From positions 1 to 32,349 of the forward strand of contig JAEZVB010000044.1 of assembly GCA_023443285.1 (NCBI GenBank): 32,349 nucleotides of DNA, given 5' to 3'. Of this stretch, positions 1 to 8,608 are shown in pieces. Made by a program: the position numbers and the translations under genes. The stretch is from Bacillota bacterium (GTDB taxonomy: Bacteria > Bacillota > Negativicutes > Sporomusales > Sporomusaceae). The stretch's first letter is position 1. Every line of letters starts with the position of its first letter. The notes beneath the pieces were generated by a model. That model had not been told where the DNA came from. It ran no database searches and saw only the letters and a list, made by a program, of their open reading frames with translations.

Positions 1-25
1 ATAGCCCATAATATGAGGAAATTAG

Positions 26-58
26 CTACCGCCAACGCATAGGTGGTAGACTTTTTTT
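26..58 (+). terminator. Rho-independent terminator of an upstream plus-strand gene
   Basis: Arms at 26-33 and 42-49 pair over 8 bp with one G-U pair around an 8-nt loop. A run of seven T follows at 52-58. This suggests that a plus-strand gene ends just left of the window. The rest of 59-154 holds two small hairpins (about 100-117 and 124-139) downstream of lgt but no reading frame I can support. Confidence 0.6.
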
Positions 59-154
59 ATTTGACCTGAATTCAATTCGAAGTTATGCTGACAAGAGCCT
101 CTAAGATAACTTAGGAGCCACGCTGAAACTTACGTTTCAACACGGCCCCTTTTA

Positions 155-952
155 TCATTTTTGTTTATTGTCTGTCAGGCCAATGCGTTCAGCGTGATAA
201 CCCTGCCAAATAAACAGGATAAGCCCGATAAGTATGAATGCCAGGCTGGTAAGTTGGGCTGATTTAAGTCCAAACATTAGTGTGCCGTAGTCTCCCCGGA
301 GAAATTCCAAAAAAAAGCGGGCTGTTGAATAGAGGATGGCGTAAAGAATGAAAACTTGTCCTTTGGCATGATTGGTTGTCCGAAATAGTAATAACAGGAC
401 AAAAATTACAATATCAATCTGGCCTTCCCAAACTTCAGCAGGCCACAAGGGTTTATCGCCATAGACCTGATGAGCCAAGGTGGTCGAAGGATAGATAATG
501 CCAAAATTACCACCGGTAGGGTGACCAAAAGCATCGCCATTCATCAAATTGGCCATTCGGCCGATGGCCTGCCCCATGATAACTGCTGGCGCGGCTACAA
601 TATCAGCAAAGGCCCAAGTGTCGATTTTGTGAATTTTGGTGTAGATAATACCGGCAAGAGCTCCGAGTAATACACCACCCTGAATGGCCATGCCGCCCTG
701 CCAGACAAAGGGGATTTCCAGGAGATGATGCTGATAATAATCCCAGTCAAAAAAGAAAACATCCCAGAGCCGTGCGCCGACAATACCGGCTAGTCCACAG
801 TAAATACCAATGTCCGGGACATGTTGGTGCCAGCGGCCATCTTGTTTGGCAAGAAAATAGGCGGTACCGGTAGCTAGAATAATACTCAGACTTAAGATTA
901 AACCATAGGCACGGATAGGAAAATCACCAATAAAAAAGAGGTACTGATGCAT
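155..952 (-). CDS. lgt: Prolipoprotein diacylglyceryl transferase Lgt
   Basis: Transfers the diacylglyceryl group of phosphatidylglycerol to the lipobox cysteine of prolipoproteins, the first step of lipoprotein maturation in the cytoplasmic membrane. The 265-residue product has the family's usual length and several hydrophobic membrane segments. The Lgt signature GQAIGRMANLMNGDAFG lies at about residues 127-143; Arg132 matches the essential Arg143 of E. coli Lgt. Arg219 in the FFLEFLRGD segment matches Arg239. The family His103 position (QGGMAIQGG, residues 85-93) is Gln91 here, a position that varies in Firmicutes. The ATG at 952 has GGAGG about 12 nt upstream. It is the last of three minus-strand genes, 93 bp after the metallophosphoesterase, so co-transcription is possible. 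Identification is secure. Confidence 0.95.
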   Translation of the reverse strand: MHQYLFFIGDFPIRAYGLILSLSIILATGTAYFLAKQDGRWHQHVPDIGIYCGLAGIVGARLWDVFFFDWDYYQHHLLEIPFVWQGGMAIQGGVLLGALAGIIYTKIHKIDTWAFADIVAAPAVIMGQAIGRMANLMNGDAFGHPTGGNFGIIYPSTTLAHQVYGDKPLWPAEVWEGQIDIVIFVLLLLFRTTNHAKGQVFILYAILYSTARFFLEFLRGDYGTLMFGLKSAQLTSLAFILIGLILFIWQGYHAERIGLTDNKQK

Positions 953-1045
953 AGTAGGTTGAAACCTCCATTATCAATTAATAGTATGGGAGCTGCCAAA
1001 GGCAGTGAGAATAGTCTCAGGCATTTTTTACTAAGGCATATATCC

Positions 1046-1741
1046 TTAGATAAGTTGTTTTATAGTAAACGCCAAAGCATCACAGGATACCAGATGGTAA
1101 GTGGTATCATTAATTAAGCCGGTAGCGGCAGCTTTTATTGCTGACTCACTGTGGAGATGACCATATATACAGGTATCCACCTGATAGCTGTTAATTAGAT
1201 TAGCAAAGCCTGTTGTTACTTGATGGTTATAGAACGGAGGAAAGTGAAGCATGAGAATGATCCGGGAAAAGCCTGCCATGCGGGCTGCGCTAAGCGAAGC
1301 TTCCACGCGCAAAAGTTCCCGGTCAAAAATAGCCTGATCCTTTGACTTAAATAGCGGATCTTCCGGGCATATCCAGCCGCGGCTGCCGCAAATAGCCCAC
1401 TCCCCGGCGACAGTGAAACTATTATTAAGAAACTCAAACTTGCCGTGGGTTGCTTTGACCATCTTACTAACTGTCTGCCACCAATAGTCATGATTGCCGC
1501 GAACCATGATTTTTCTGCCAGGCAAGTCGGCAATGGTATTTAAATCAATTAGTGCGTCCGGTAGTTTCATGGCCCAGGAGATGTCACCAGCAAGCAAGAC
1601 AACATCTTCAGCGGCTACTTGCTCTTGCCAACTTGCTTTGATTTTTTCCCAATGTCCATCCCAATGACTGCCAAAAATGCTCATTGGTTTAGCAGGCGGT
1701 TGACCTGATAAGTGAGTATCAGCTATGGCAAATATCTTCAT
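1046..1741 (-). CDS. Metallophosphoesterase (predicted phosphohydrolase, COG1768-like)
   Basis: A 231-residue calcineurin-like phosphoesterase. All metal-binding motifs are visible: D8-T-H10, G52-D53, G82-N-H-D85, H166 and G194-H-L-H197. The length and the IFGSHWDGHWEKI and GDISWAMKL segments resemble the COG1768 group of cytoplasmic phosphohydrolases, whose substrate I do not know. The open frame extends upstream to 1885, but the extra 48 residues are unlike the family and overlap the end of the helicase gene. The ATG at 1741, which starts directly with the MKIFAIADTH beta strand, is the better start; its ribosome site (AAGGA) is weak. It lies between the SNF2 helicase and lgt on the same strand. 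Function beyond phosphoesterase is unknown. Confidence 0.88.
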   Translation of the reverse strand: MKIFAIADTHLSGQPPAKPMSIFGSHWDGHWEKIKASWQEQVAAEDVVLLAGDISWAMKLPDALIDLNTIADLPGRKIMVRGNHDYWWQTVSKMVKATHGKFEFLNNSFTVAGEWAICGSRGWICPEDPLFKSKDQAIFDRELLRVEASLSAARMAGFSRIILMLHFPPFYNHQVTTGFANLINSYQVDTCIYGHLHSESAIKAAATGLINDTTYHLVSCDALAFTIKQLI

Positions 1742-1850
1742 AAATAAAGCATCCTTCATATGTTTTTGGTGGCAATGCCTGGAATATATTTTATCTAATA
1801 TTGCAGTGAATAGCAAATAAATAAGCTGTAGGCAATGAAAGATCGTTATA

Positions 1851-4800
1851 TTAGAGAGTAAATAGCTCTCTGATTTCAGTTTCATTCATCTTGGTAAGGA
1901 AGTTTTCACCAGGTTTAATGAGGGAATCAATCATTTCTTTCTTTTTTTGTTGCAGCAGATATATTTTTTCTTCAATAGTATTTTTAGTGATTAATTTATA
2001 TACTTGGACAGAATTTTTTTGACCGATCCGGTAAGCACGGTCAGTAGCCTGATCTTCGACGGCTGGATTCCACCAAGGGTCATAGTGAATAACCATATCG
2101 GCGCCGGTAAGATTAAGACCAGTACCACCTGCTTTGAGGGAAATGAGGAAAACCTCTTTTTCGCCGGCGTTAAAAGAATTAACGAGTTTTATGCGATCCT
2201 CTGCCTTGGTTGTTCCATCCAAATAGTAATAGCCAATGTTCATGTCTGCCAGTGTTTGCTTAATTATGGCTAACATGCCAGTAAATTGTGAGAATAGTAA
2301 AATACGATGACCACTGTCGGTAGCATCTTTTGCTAATTCCTGCAGCATCTCAAGCTTGCCACTGCCATCTTGGTAATTTTCAATAAATAAGGAAGGATGG
2401 CAACAGATTTGTCTAAGCCGGGTTAATAATGATAATATTTTTATTTGACTTTTTTCAAAACCTTTGGTGCTGACTTCTTCTTCAAACTCTTGCTTGGCCT
2501 TTAAGAGCCAGGCAGCGTATAGCTTGGTTTGGGCAGTTGTCATTTCGTTAACCATTTTACTCTCGATTTTTTCAGGCAGTTCTTTTAGAACTGCCTTTTT
2601 CATGCGGCGTAAAATAAAAGGTTTTATATGGCGGCCTAACTCCTGTAGCGCTTGATCATCGCCGTTTTTGACAATGGGAATTTCAAAGCGATTAACAAAA
2701 ACCTTGTGTGTGCGTAGATAGCCTGGCATGAGGAAATCAAAGATAGACCATAACTCTGTCAGTGTATTTTCAATCGGGGTGCCGGTGAGGGCAAAATAGC
2801 TATTAGCTTTGATTTGTTTCACCGATTTTGCGTTTAATGTGTTGGGGTTTTTAATATGTTGCGCCTCATCCAGAAAACAGTAACGGAAGCTCCGGCTTTC
2901 ATAAAACTCGATATCCCGCTTTATCAGAGCATAGGAGGTTATGACTAAATCAGCGTTGTTGATATCCTTAAGCTGCTCTACACGTTCGGTTGGTTGTCCA
3001 GAGATAACGACTGCTTTTAGACTTGGTGCAAATTTTAGTACCTCCTCTTGCCAGTTATATATCAGTGATGTTGGTGCTATGACTAGAGAGGGTGCGGAGG
3101 ACTGTTTTTTTTCTGCGAGAATAAAGGTGAGTACCTGTAGGGTTTTTCCTAACCCCATGTCGTCGGCGAGAATCCCGCCTAAACCGTAATGGGCTAGTGA
3201 CTTAAGCCATTTTACCCCTGTTTTCTGATAATCGCGTAGTTTTCCTTGAATTCCGGAGGGAACAGGGTATTCAATATCTTGTGGTTCACGGATATCTTGA
3301 ACCATGCGTTTAAATGCGCTATTTCTTTCAACGGAAAAGTCAGCCGACTCTCTTGCCAAGCTATCCAGGTATAGAGCTCGATATTTAGGTAATTCAATAA
3401 TTTGTTTCTCAATATCGGCAGGGCGTAGACCTAATTTTTCAATAAGTCCGGCAGCTGTTTGGAACTCGGGAGAATCAAGCGGGATAAATGCACCTGAGGG
3501 AAGGCGGTGATACCGCTTTTTAAGCTTATAAGCAGATAATAATTCGATTAGCTCCTTGGCGGACATGTCCTCAAGGTCAAGGGAAAACTCCAGCATGTCG
3601 GTATCTGTATTCAGCCTTACACCAGCAGCAATTCTCCCTGGTGGCTGGATTTTCATATTATTAAAATCGTCTGAATAAAATATTTCAGCAATATCTTGAA
3701 GCTCCGGCAAAGCCTGTTGTAAAAATGAATAGGTTGCTTCTTCTTCCGCTAACACCAGTTTATCAGTTGCCCAGACAAAACCATGCCGGTGGAAAATATT
3801 TATTAACTCATTTTCTTCAATGGTTGAACGCAGCAGCCATTTTTCGTTAGCGGAAGTTGTTTGCTCCGGATTTGTATTGATATTATGCGGGATAATCACA
3901 TCACCATAGCAAAATTCGATTTTTGCACTTATCCCTTCGGCAAATTTATCTAGATATACTCGCTTTTGCAATTGCTTTTTGTGATAGTTCTTATATACAG
4001 CTGAATCAATGGTAACAGATGCAATGGTTTCAAGTGCAGGTAATGTAGCAGATACAAATTCTGACACTGCTGTGGACGGAATATGTAATTCGGGTTTTCG
4101 ATTCTCGCTAAAGCAATTTAGCAAGTGTTTGATATATTGTGAAAAAACAACATCTACATGATAAATCGTTTTATTGTGATATATATATTGAAAATTAGAA
4201 TCAAGTCCGTAAAAAACTCCATTTGTCAAATCCATGGTTAGACTTAAGCCACCAGGGATACTCTTTACATCAAGCTTGACGGGTGGTCTGCCGTTAATAA
4301 TTGTGACATTCGTTATTTTTTGTTCGTTAACTACAGCGGAGAATGGTTGGGAACCCATGGCTGCAAAGAAACGCATAAGATTTGTATTCGTAAGCTTAAA
4401 CTGCCGGGAATTGCTAAAGGCTGAAAGAGAAGCGGAACTGGAAAAGGAAGGATAGTTCCAAAAAATCCGCTCTTTTTCTTCTTTATAAGCTTGTTGTAGC
4501 ATGTTTATTAATAGCGATGACAAATCATCGAAGAGTACTTCCTGAGGTTTCAAAATTAAATTTTTTCCATAAATAATTTCTTGATTTGTTGCTAAAGCAT
4601 TAAGTAGCTGAGGGATGTCCTTTAGGACATACATGCGATCAATACCAATGGTAAACTCTAAATAGCTTATTTTTCTGGTATTGTACAAGTGGAAACCATA
4701 GCTAGGAATGAGTTTTAATATTTGACTAGTGCTTGCTCGCACCGTTTCGGTTGCTTGGTTTTGAAAAAAGTTGAGCATTTCTTGTGTGGATCGTGTTAGT

Positions 4801-5114
4801 GGTACTCGCTTTAATGTGTCAAAGTATTCTGACCATCCATGTTGAATGGCTTTTAATACAGCAACAACATGCTTGCAGGCACCTTTGTGGTTATGAAATG
4901 CAGGGCAATCGCAGACGTAATGCTTGATTTTTTGTTGACCGTTAAAGGTTATTGATACGATATAGAAGTATTGGCCGCGCACCCGGGCTTCAAAGGTATT
5001 ATCCTGACGCGACAAATGCAAGTTATCAACGCAATTGTTGTAATAATAATGGCAGCCCCTCATATAGGAGGTGCCAGAATCAGCTTCGGCCTTAATTATT
5101 TCATCTGATAACAT
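1851..5114 (-). CDS. SNF2-family helicase with N-terminal SWIM zinc finger
   Basis: A 1087-residue DNA-dependent ATPase/translocase of the bacterial Swi2/Snf2 type. The N-terminus carries a SWIM zinc finger: Cys68, Cys70, Cys80 and His82 in YVCDCPAF...GACKH. A long middle segment (about 130-610) fits the bacterial SNF2-associated region. The motor follows, with LRDYQ at 627-630, Walker A DDMGLGKT at 651-658, and DEAQ at 749-752. The C-terminal helicase lobe ends with the FSQFTG, LKAGGTGLNLTGAD and DRAYRIGQ motifs. Such proteins act on protein-DNA complexes or stalled RNA polymerase (RapA-like); the exact role of this subgroup is not established. The ATG at 5114 has AAAGGAAA upstream. The gene is divergent from the aminotransferase gene and upstream of the phosphoesterase gene. 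No frameshift is seen. Confidence 0.93.
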   Translation of the reverse strand: MLSDEIIKAEADSGTSYMRGCHYYYNNCVDNLHLSRQDNTFEARVRGQYFYIVSITFNGQQKIKHYVCDCPAFHNHKGACKHVVAVLKAIQHGWSEYFDTLKRVPLTRSTQEMLNFFQNQATETVRASTSQILKLIPSYGFHLYNTRKISYLEFTIGIDRMYVLKDIPQLLNALATNQEIIYGKNLILKPQEVLFDDLSSLLINMLQQAYKEEKERIFWNYPSFSSSASLSAFSNSRQFKLTNTNLMRFFAAMGSQPFSAVVNEQKITNVTIINGRPPVKLDVKSIPGGLSLTMDLTNGVFYGLDSNFQYIYHNKTIYHVDVVFSQYIKHLLNCFSENRKPELHIPSTAVSEFVSATLPALETIASVTIDSAVYKNYHKKQLQKRVYLDKFAEGISAKIEFCYGDVIIPHNINTNPEQTTSANEKWLLRSTIEENELINIFHRHGFVWATDKLVLAEEEATYSFLQQALPELQDIAEIFYSDDFNNMKIQPPGRIAAGVRLNTDTDMLEFSLDLEDMSAKELIELLSAYKLKKRYHRLPSGAFIPLDSPEFQTAAGLIEKLGLRPADIEKQIIELPKYRALYLDSLARESADFSVERNSAFKRMVQDIREPQDIEYPVPSGIQGKLRDYQKTGVKWLKSLAHYGLGGILADDMGLGKTLQVLTFILAEKKQSSAPSLVIAPTSLIYNWQEEVLKFAPSLKAVVISGQPTERVEQLKDINNADLVITSYALIKRDIEFYESRSFRYCFLDEAQHIKNPNTLNAKSVKQIKANSYFALTGTPIENTLTELWSIFDFLMPGYLRTHKVFVNRFEIPIVKNGDDQALQELGRHIKPFILRRMKKAVLKELPEKIESKMVNEMTTAQTKLYAAWLLKAKQEFEEEVSTKGFEKSQIKILSLLTRLRQICCHPSLFIENYQDGSGKLEMLQELAKDATDSGHRILLFSQFTGMLAIIKQTLADMNIGYYYLDGTTKAEDRIKLVNSFNAGEKEVFLISLKAGGTGLNLTGADMVIHYDPWWNPAVEDQATDRAYRIGQKNSVQVYKLITKNTIEEKIYLLQQKKKEMIDSLIKPGENFLTKMNETEIRELFTL

Positions 5115-5231
5115 TCAGAGTTTCCTTTCAGGGTTGGTTTCTAATTAGTACTACTTATCCTGCTATATGTAAAAATCCTGCATCGTTATTCCCAACGTAT
5201 TCTTCTTCAGCATACATTATAGGGACGACGA

Positions 5232-6647
5232 ATGGTGTATAGCCAGAATAATATAAAGCGGGGTTATAACATGAGCTACAGTAAGCCGAATGGCTATTTA
5301 CGGAACTTAGTGACCGGAACAGAAACCAAGATAGTAGTAGCAAATGGTAAGGATGTTACAGCCATTAACTTTGATAATGCGGCTACTACGCCGCCGTTTT
5401 GTTCTGTGCTCAAGGAAATTTCCCGGGTTTCTCCTTGGTATGCCTCGGTTCATCGTGGTAAAGGCTATAAGTCTATTCTTAGTTCAGAACTTTATGAGTA
5501 TGGGCGGGAAGTGGTAAGAAATTTTGTTAACGCAGATAAGCACGATACTGTAATTTTTACTAAGAATACCACAGAATCAATCAATATGGTAGCCTATGCG
5601 CTTGCCGCTTTGGGAGAGACGCAGGTTGTGTTGTCAACAGATATGGAGCACCTAGCTAATGATATGCCCTGGCGGGATAAATTCATGCTTGATTATATAA
5701 CCCTAACTAAGTCTGGGAGATTGTCCTTAAAAGACCTGGGAGAAAAACTCCAGAAATATAGAGGCAGAAGTACACTTGTAACTGTGACCGGTGCCTCCAA
5801 TGTTAGTGGGTATATTAATCCAATAAATAAGATTGCGGCGCTGGCTCATCAGTACGGAGCCAAGATTCTGGTAGATGGGGCTCAGTGGGTGCCCCATATG
5901 CCTGTTGACATGAAACCGTATAATTCACCGGAACACATTGATTATTTGGTTTTTTCTGCACACAAAATGTATGCTCCTTTTGGTACTGGAGTACTCATTG
6001 GACCAAAAGAAGTTTTTGACAGGGCTATGCCGGTTTATCAAGGCGGTGGAGCTGTTGGTTTGGTATCTCAGCAAGTGATTGAATGGGAGGCGGCGCCTGC
6101 AAAATATGAAGCCGGAACACCAAATATGATGGGAGTAATAGCGCTTACAGCGGCAATAAAGACATTAAATGAGTTAAGTATGAAGAATATTTACCAGCAC
6201 GAACGAGAATTGATTGGTTATGCCATAGGTGGGTTGTCTGCAATTCCGGGGATTAGGCTATATAGTAGCTGCAATACACTGGAAGAGCGAGTGAGCCTAA
6301 TATCTTTTACACTGGAGGGTTTGCACCATAGCCAAGTTGCTGAAATATTGTCACAGGAGGCTGGCATTGCCGTGCGTAACGGTTTATTCTGCGCCCATCC
6401 CTATGTAGAGAAATTACTGAACATAAGTGATGAAGAAATTGACTACTATCAGAAGCACGATGATAAAACCATACCTGGACTGACTCGGATTAGCTTTGGG
6501 ATATATAACAATCTCCAGGAAATTGATGTTTTCTTAAATCTCGTAGCAAATATTGCTAAACATCGTCAATACTATGCCACAAAGTATGGTTATGTATTAG
6601 TTGACCGCTGTGATACTAAGCTGATAAAGGATTATCCATACTGTTAG
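5232..6647 (+). CDS. Class V aminotransferase / cysteine desulfurase-like PLP enzyme
   Basis: A PLP enzyme of the NifS/SufS/isopenicillin-N-epimerase fold. The N-terminal FDNAATTPPF motif (about 47-56), an ILVDGAQWVPH segment (PLP-binding Asp, then Gln), and the Schiff-base lysine in DYLVFSAHKMYAPFGTG are visible. The last third has RNGLFCAHPYVEKLL, where the Cys lies near the position of the SufS active-site cysteine, so a desulfurase or Cys/selenocysteine-lyase activity is possible but unproven. At 471 residues it is longer than SufS (about 405). No scaffold partner (sufU, iscU, tRNA thiolation gene) is next to it. Start is uncertain: ATG at 5232 has a weak AGGGA, and ATG at 5271 (458 residues) has only GGGG upstream. 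It seems to be a single-gene unit. Confidence 0.82.
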   Translation: MVYSQNNIKRGYNMSYSKPNGYLRNLVTGTETKIVVANGKDVTAINFDNAATTPPFCSVLKEISRVSPWYASVHRGKGYKSILSSELYEYGREVVRNFVNADKHDTVIFTKNTTESINMVAYALAALGETQVVLSTDMEHLANDMPWRDKFMLDYITLTKSGRLSLKDLGEKLQKYRGRSTLVTVTGASNVSGYINPINKIAALAHQYGAKILVDGAQWVPHMPVDMKPYNSPEHIDYLVFSAHKMYAPFGTGVLIGPKEVFDRAMPVYQGGGAVGLVSQQVIEWEAAPAKYEAGTPNMMGVIALTAAIKTLNELSMKNIYQHERELIGYAIGGLSAIPGIRLYSSCNTLEERVSLISFTLEGLHHSQVAEILSQEAGIAVRNGLFCAHPYVEKLLNISDEEIDYYQKHDDKTIPGLTRISFGIYNNLQEIDVFLNLVANIAKHRQYYATKYGYVLVDRCDTKLIKDYPYC

Positions 6648-6784
6648 GCGGGCTAGCTTATAAAAGCAAGTTGCTATTTCTATACTTTAGCAGGAAATTT
6701 TAATTTTATTATTGAAACAGATAGTAACATTGTTGTAAGTGGCATTTTTAAAATCATATATTTGCTCTATAAGGGGGGAATACA

Positions 6785-7144
6785 TTGAAAGTAAGAGAAG
6801 CGTACACTTGCCCATTAGAACTTACACATGATATAACGAAGGGTAAATGGAAACCGATTATATTATGGCAACTACGACTTGGTAATACATCACTTGCATG
6901 TCTCGAGAAAAACATACAGGGTATTAGTCAGAAAATGCTTTTAGAGCAACTAAAAGAACTTATAGATTTTGGTATGATAAATAAAAAGGCCTTTGAAGGA
7001 TATCCTTTAAAGGTTGAATATTTCTTGACAGAACGTGGGAAAAAGATGCTTGATGCTATTACCGTTATGCAACAAATAGGTATTGAGCTCATGCTGGATA
7101 ATGGGATGGAAGATATTTTAAAGGCTAGAGGATTAATTGAATAA
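6785..7144 (+). CDS. HxlR-family winged-helix transcriptional regulator
   Basis: A 119-residue HxlR-type (MarR-related) dimeric repressor/activator. The diagnostic N-terminus has a lone Cys9 in YTCPLELTHDI followed by GKWKPIILWQL, then the recognition region ISQKMLLEQLKELIDFGMI and the wing (EYFLTERGKKML). In YodB/HypR-type members this N-terminal cysteine senses quinones, aldehydes or disulfide stress; that role is inferred here. The TTG start at 6785 sits 9 nt after a strong AAGGGGGG site. The next gene downstream, on the same strand after 109 bp, encodes a PNPOx-fold protein and is the likely target; a near-palindrome at 7199-7216 may be the operator. Confidence 0.88.
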   Translation: MKVREAYTCPLELTHDITKGKWKPIILWQLRLGNTSLACLEKNIQGISQKMLLEQLKELIDFGMINKKAFEGYPLKVEYFLTERGKKMLDAITVMQQIGIELMLDNGMEDILKARGLIE

Positions 7145-7198
7145 TGTAAGCTAGGTACCCACAAAAAAGTGTGTAATTTACTGTCTGTTTGCTAAATG

Positions 7199-7216
7199 TT
7201 ACTATTTACATAGCAA
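7199..7216. promoter_or_regulatory. Candidate HxlR operator
   Basis: The 18-bp site TTACTATTTACATAGCAA is an imperfect palindrome (14 of 18 positions symmetric). It lies between the HxlR gene and the PNPOx gene, about 40 bp upstream of the latter's start. YodB/HxlR-type regulators use AT-rich palindromes of the TTACTA...TAGTAA kind, as I recall them. A related half site (ATAGTAAC) occurs upstream of the regulator near 6721-6728. Assignment is by position and symmetry only. Confidence 0.35.
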
Positions 7217-7253
7217 TACTTGCACAAGTAATTTTGTACTGGAGGGTATCTGA

Positions 7254-7676
7254 ATGATGAAAAATGCCGAACAAACGATAGGTAATTTAATAGACAAAGC
7301 TGGTGTTTCTTTTATTGGCTCTATAGATAGTGATGGATTTCCAAATATGAAAGCTATGTTGCCGCCACGAAAAAGAGAAGAAATTAAGTGCTTTTATTTT
7401 ACTTCCAACACTTCGTCTATGAGAGTGAGACAATATAGGGAAAATGCAAAGGCATGTATATACTTTTGTGATAGACGCTTTTTCCGAGGCGTAATGTTGA
7501 TGGGGATGATGGAAGTACTTGAAGATAGTCATTCAAAAGAAATGATTTGGCAAGAAGGGGATACAATGTATTATCCTTTAGGTGTAACTGACCCCGATTA
7601 TTGTGTATTAAAGTTTACCGCACATAAAGGACGATTCTATAGTAATTTTAAATCAGAAGATTTTGATGTAGACTAA
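7254..7676 (+). CDS. Pyridoxamine 5'-phosphate oxidase-fold (PNPOx-like) flavin protein
   Basis: A 140-residue split-barrel protein of the general-stress-protein-26/PNPOx-like group. Visible features are the opening helix (MKNAEQTIGNLIDKAGVSF), the strand pair IGSIDSDGFPNMKAML, the YFTSNTSSMRVRQYRENAKA segment typical of FMN-phosphate contact, and the C-terminal FTAHKGRFYSNFKSEDF. Such proteins bind FMN, F420 or haem; the substrate is unknown. Two adjacent ATG codons (7254, 7257) follow a GGAGGG site. It follows the HxlR regulator and is followed by a perfect inverted-repeat terminator, so it forms the end of a small stress or redox unit (inference). Confidence 0.82.
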   Translation: MMKNAEQTIGNLIDKAGVSFIGSIDSDGFPNMKAMLPPRKREEIKCFYFTSNTSSMRVRQYRENAKACIYFCDRRFFRGVMLMGMMEVLEDSHSKEMIWQEGDTMYYPLGVTDPDYCVLKFTAHKGRFYSNFKSEDFDVD

Positions 7677-7680
7677 AAAC

Positions 7681-7729
7681 AATGAATAAATAAGGGATGC
7701 ATTTTATAAGCATCCCTTATTTATTCATT
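7681..7729. terminator. Bidirectional terminator, perfect 20-bp inverted repeat
   Basis: Arms 7681-7700 and 7710-7729 are perfectly complementary over 20 bp with a 9-nt loop. AT-rich outer arms provide T-rich tails on both strands. It lies between the convergent PNPOx gene and the minus-strand gene ending at 7783, so it can serve both. Confidence 0.85.
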
Positions 7730-7782
7730 ATCAGTGCTGTTTTGAAGCTGATACAAGCCAAATGCAGTTTTTATGTAACTTG

Positions 7783-8178
7783 TTACTTCTGCGATGAAGC
7801 CCATTCTTCCAGAGCTTTCAGAATGTTTTCTCGTGCTAACTCGCACTCTTGTCCTCGCCATTCTTGCCCAGTTTCGCCATCAAACCATGAATCCTTTTGG
7901 GAAAATGTTCCTGAAGGGTACAATTTTTCTTTAGTGGCATCCAAGATTCCGTCAATCATACTTTGCTTGATGGTTTTTCTGATCATACGGCAACCGGCTT
8001 TCTCCGTAGTAGCAACCTCTATGCCGTCCGGACCGGTGCTAAGCTCAACAAGGGAAAGAAGTTTGCCTTGTTGGCTGGCAGCCGAAATAGCCTGTTTGGC
8101 ATAAGCGGCAGCCTGCTCCCGCTTAATACTGTCATCATCAACAGTTACTCTTACATTGCCGATAATAAGCTTATACAT
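7783..8178 (-). CDS. Conserved-looking protein of unknown function, 131 aa
   Basis: I do not recognise the family. The product is soluble, without signal peptide or membrane segment. It starts with a beta-rich MYKLIIGNVRVTVDDD, followed by an alanine-rich helix (KREQAAAYAKQAISAASQQG), a GPDGIEVATTEKAGCRMIRKTIKQSMIDG middle part, and a C-terminus rich in acidic residues and tryptophan (DSWFDGETGQEWRGQE). The ATG at 8178 has a near-perfect ribosome site (TAAGGAGGTG), which together with good coding character makes it a real gene. It is divergent from leuS, and its promoter region abuts the leuS promoter. Confidence 0.72.
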   Translation of the reverse strand: MYKLIIGNVRVTVDDDSIKREQAAAYAKQAISAASQQGKLLSLVELSTGPDGIEVATTEKAGCRMIRKTIKQSMIDGILDATKEKLYPSGTFSQKDSWFDGETGQEWRGQECELARENILKALEEWASSQK

Positions 8179-8251
8179 GACGCACCTCCTTATAAACTAT
8201 TGTATGACTATTAACTTGATATAGAACAGCTTTTAGTACGTAGGATATAAG

Positions 8252-8280
8252 TTGACTTTTATAATTTGGTACTATATAAT
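8252..8280 (+). promoter_or_regulatory. Sigma-A promoter of leuS
   Basis: TTGACT at 8252-8257 and TATAAT at 8275-8280 with a 17-bp spacer match the housekeeping consensus. Transcription would start near 8287, just before the T-box leader. Confidence 0.88.
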
Positions 8281-8286
8281 GGAATA

Positions 8287-8516
8287 TGCAAATCTAAAGA
8301 GGCAGAATAGTAAGCTTAATAGGACAGTTCAGAAAGTTGGCGGTGAATGCGAGCCAATCTGGGTGATAGCTGAACTCACTGCTGAGGAGTGACTGTGAAC
8401 TTGTAGTAGCAGTTGACGCAAGCCGGCGTTACTTGGCAAAGAGTGGATGACTATTGTCGTCAAACAGGGTGGTACCGCGAGAATCTCGTCCCTGGCGTTA
8501 GCCACGGGATTTTTTT
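8287..8516 (+). promoter_or_regulatory. T-box riboswitch (tRNA-Leu sensing) of leuS
   Basis: The leader binds uncharged tRNA-Leu and allows read-through into leuS when leucine charging is low. The T-box sequence AGGGTGGTACCGCG is at 8466-8479. The specifier is most likely CTC (Leu) at 8375-8377 inside the loop TGAACTCACT. The intrinsic terminator has arms 8489-8496 and 8501-8509 (one bulged C) followed by seven T at 8510-8516; the T-box would pair with its 5' side to form the antiterminator. Stem I spans about 8300-8400. Confidence 0.93.
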
Positions 8517-8608
8517 ATACCCTGTATGTGTAACATCGGTTGCTGCTTTCGTTAGTGGTTCGGCGTAAGCCGTATTTTCTGAACTATTTATCCGAGGGGG
8601 ATTACTCG

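Noticed and set aside
5155..5343. Minus-strand open frame between the helicase and aminotransferase genes
   Set aside because: Overlaps the N-terminus of the aminotransferase, low-complexity serine/tyrosine-rich translation and no ribosome site.
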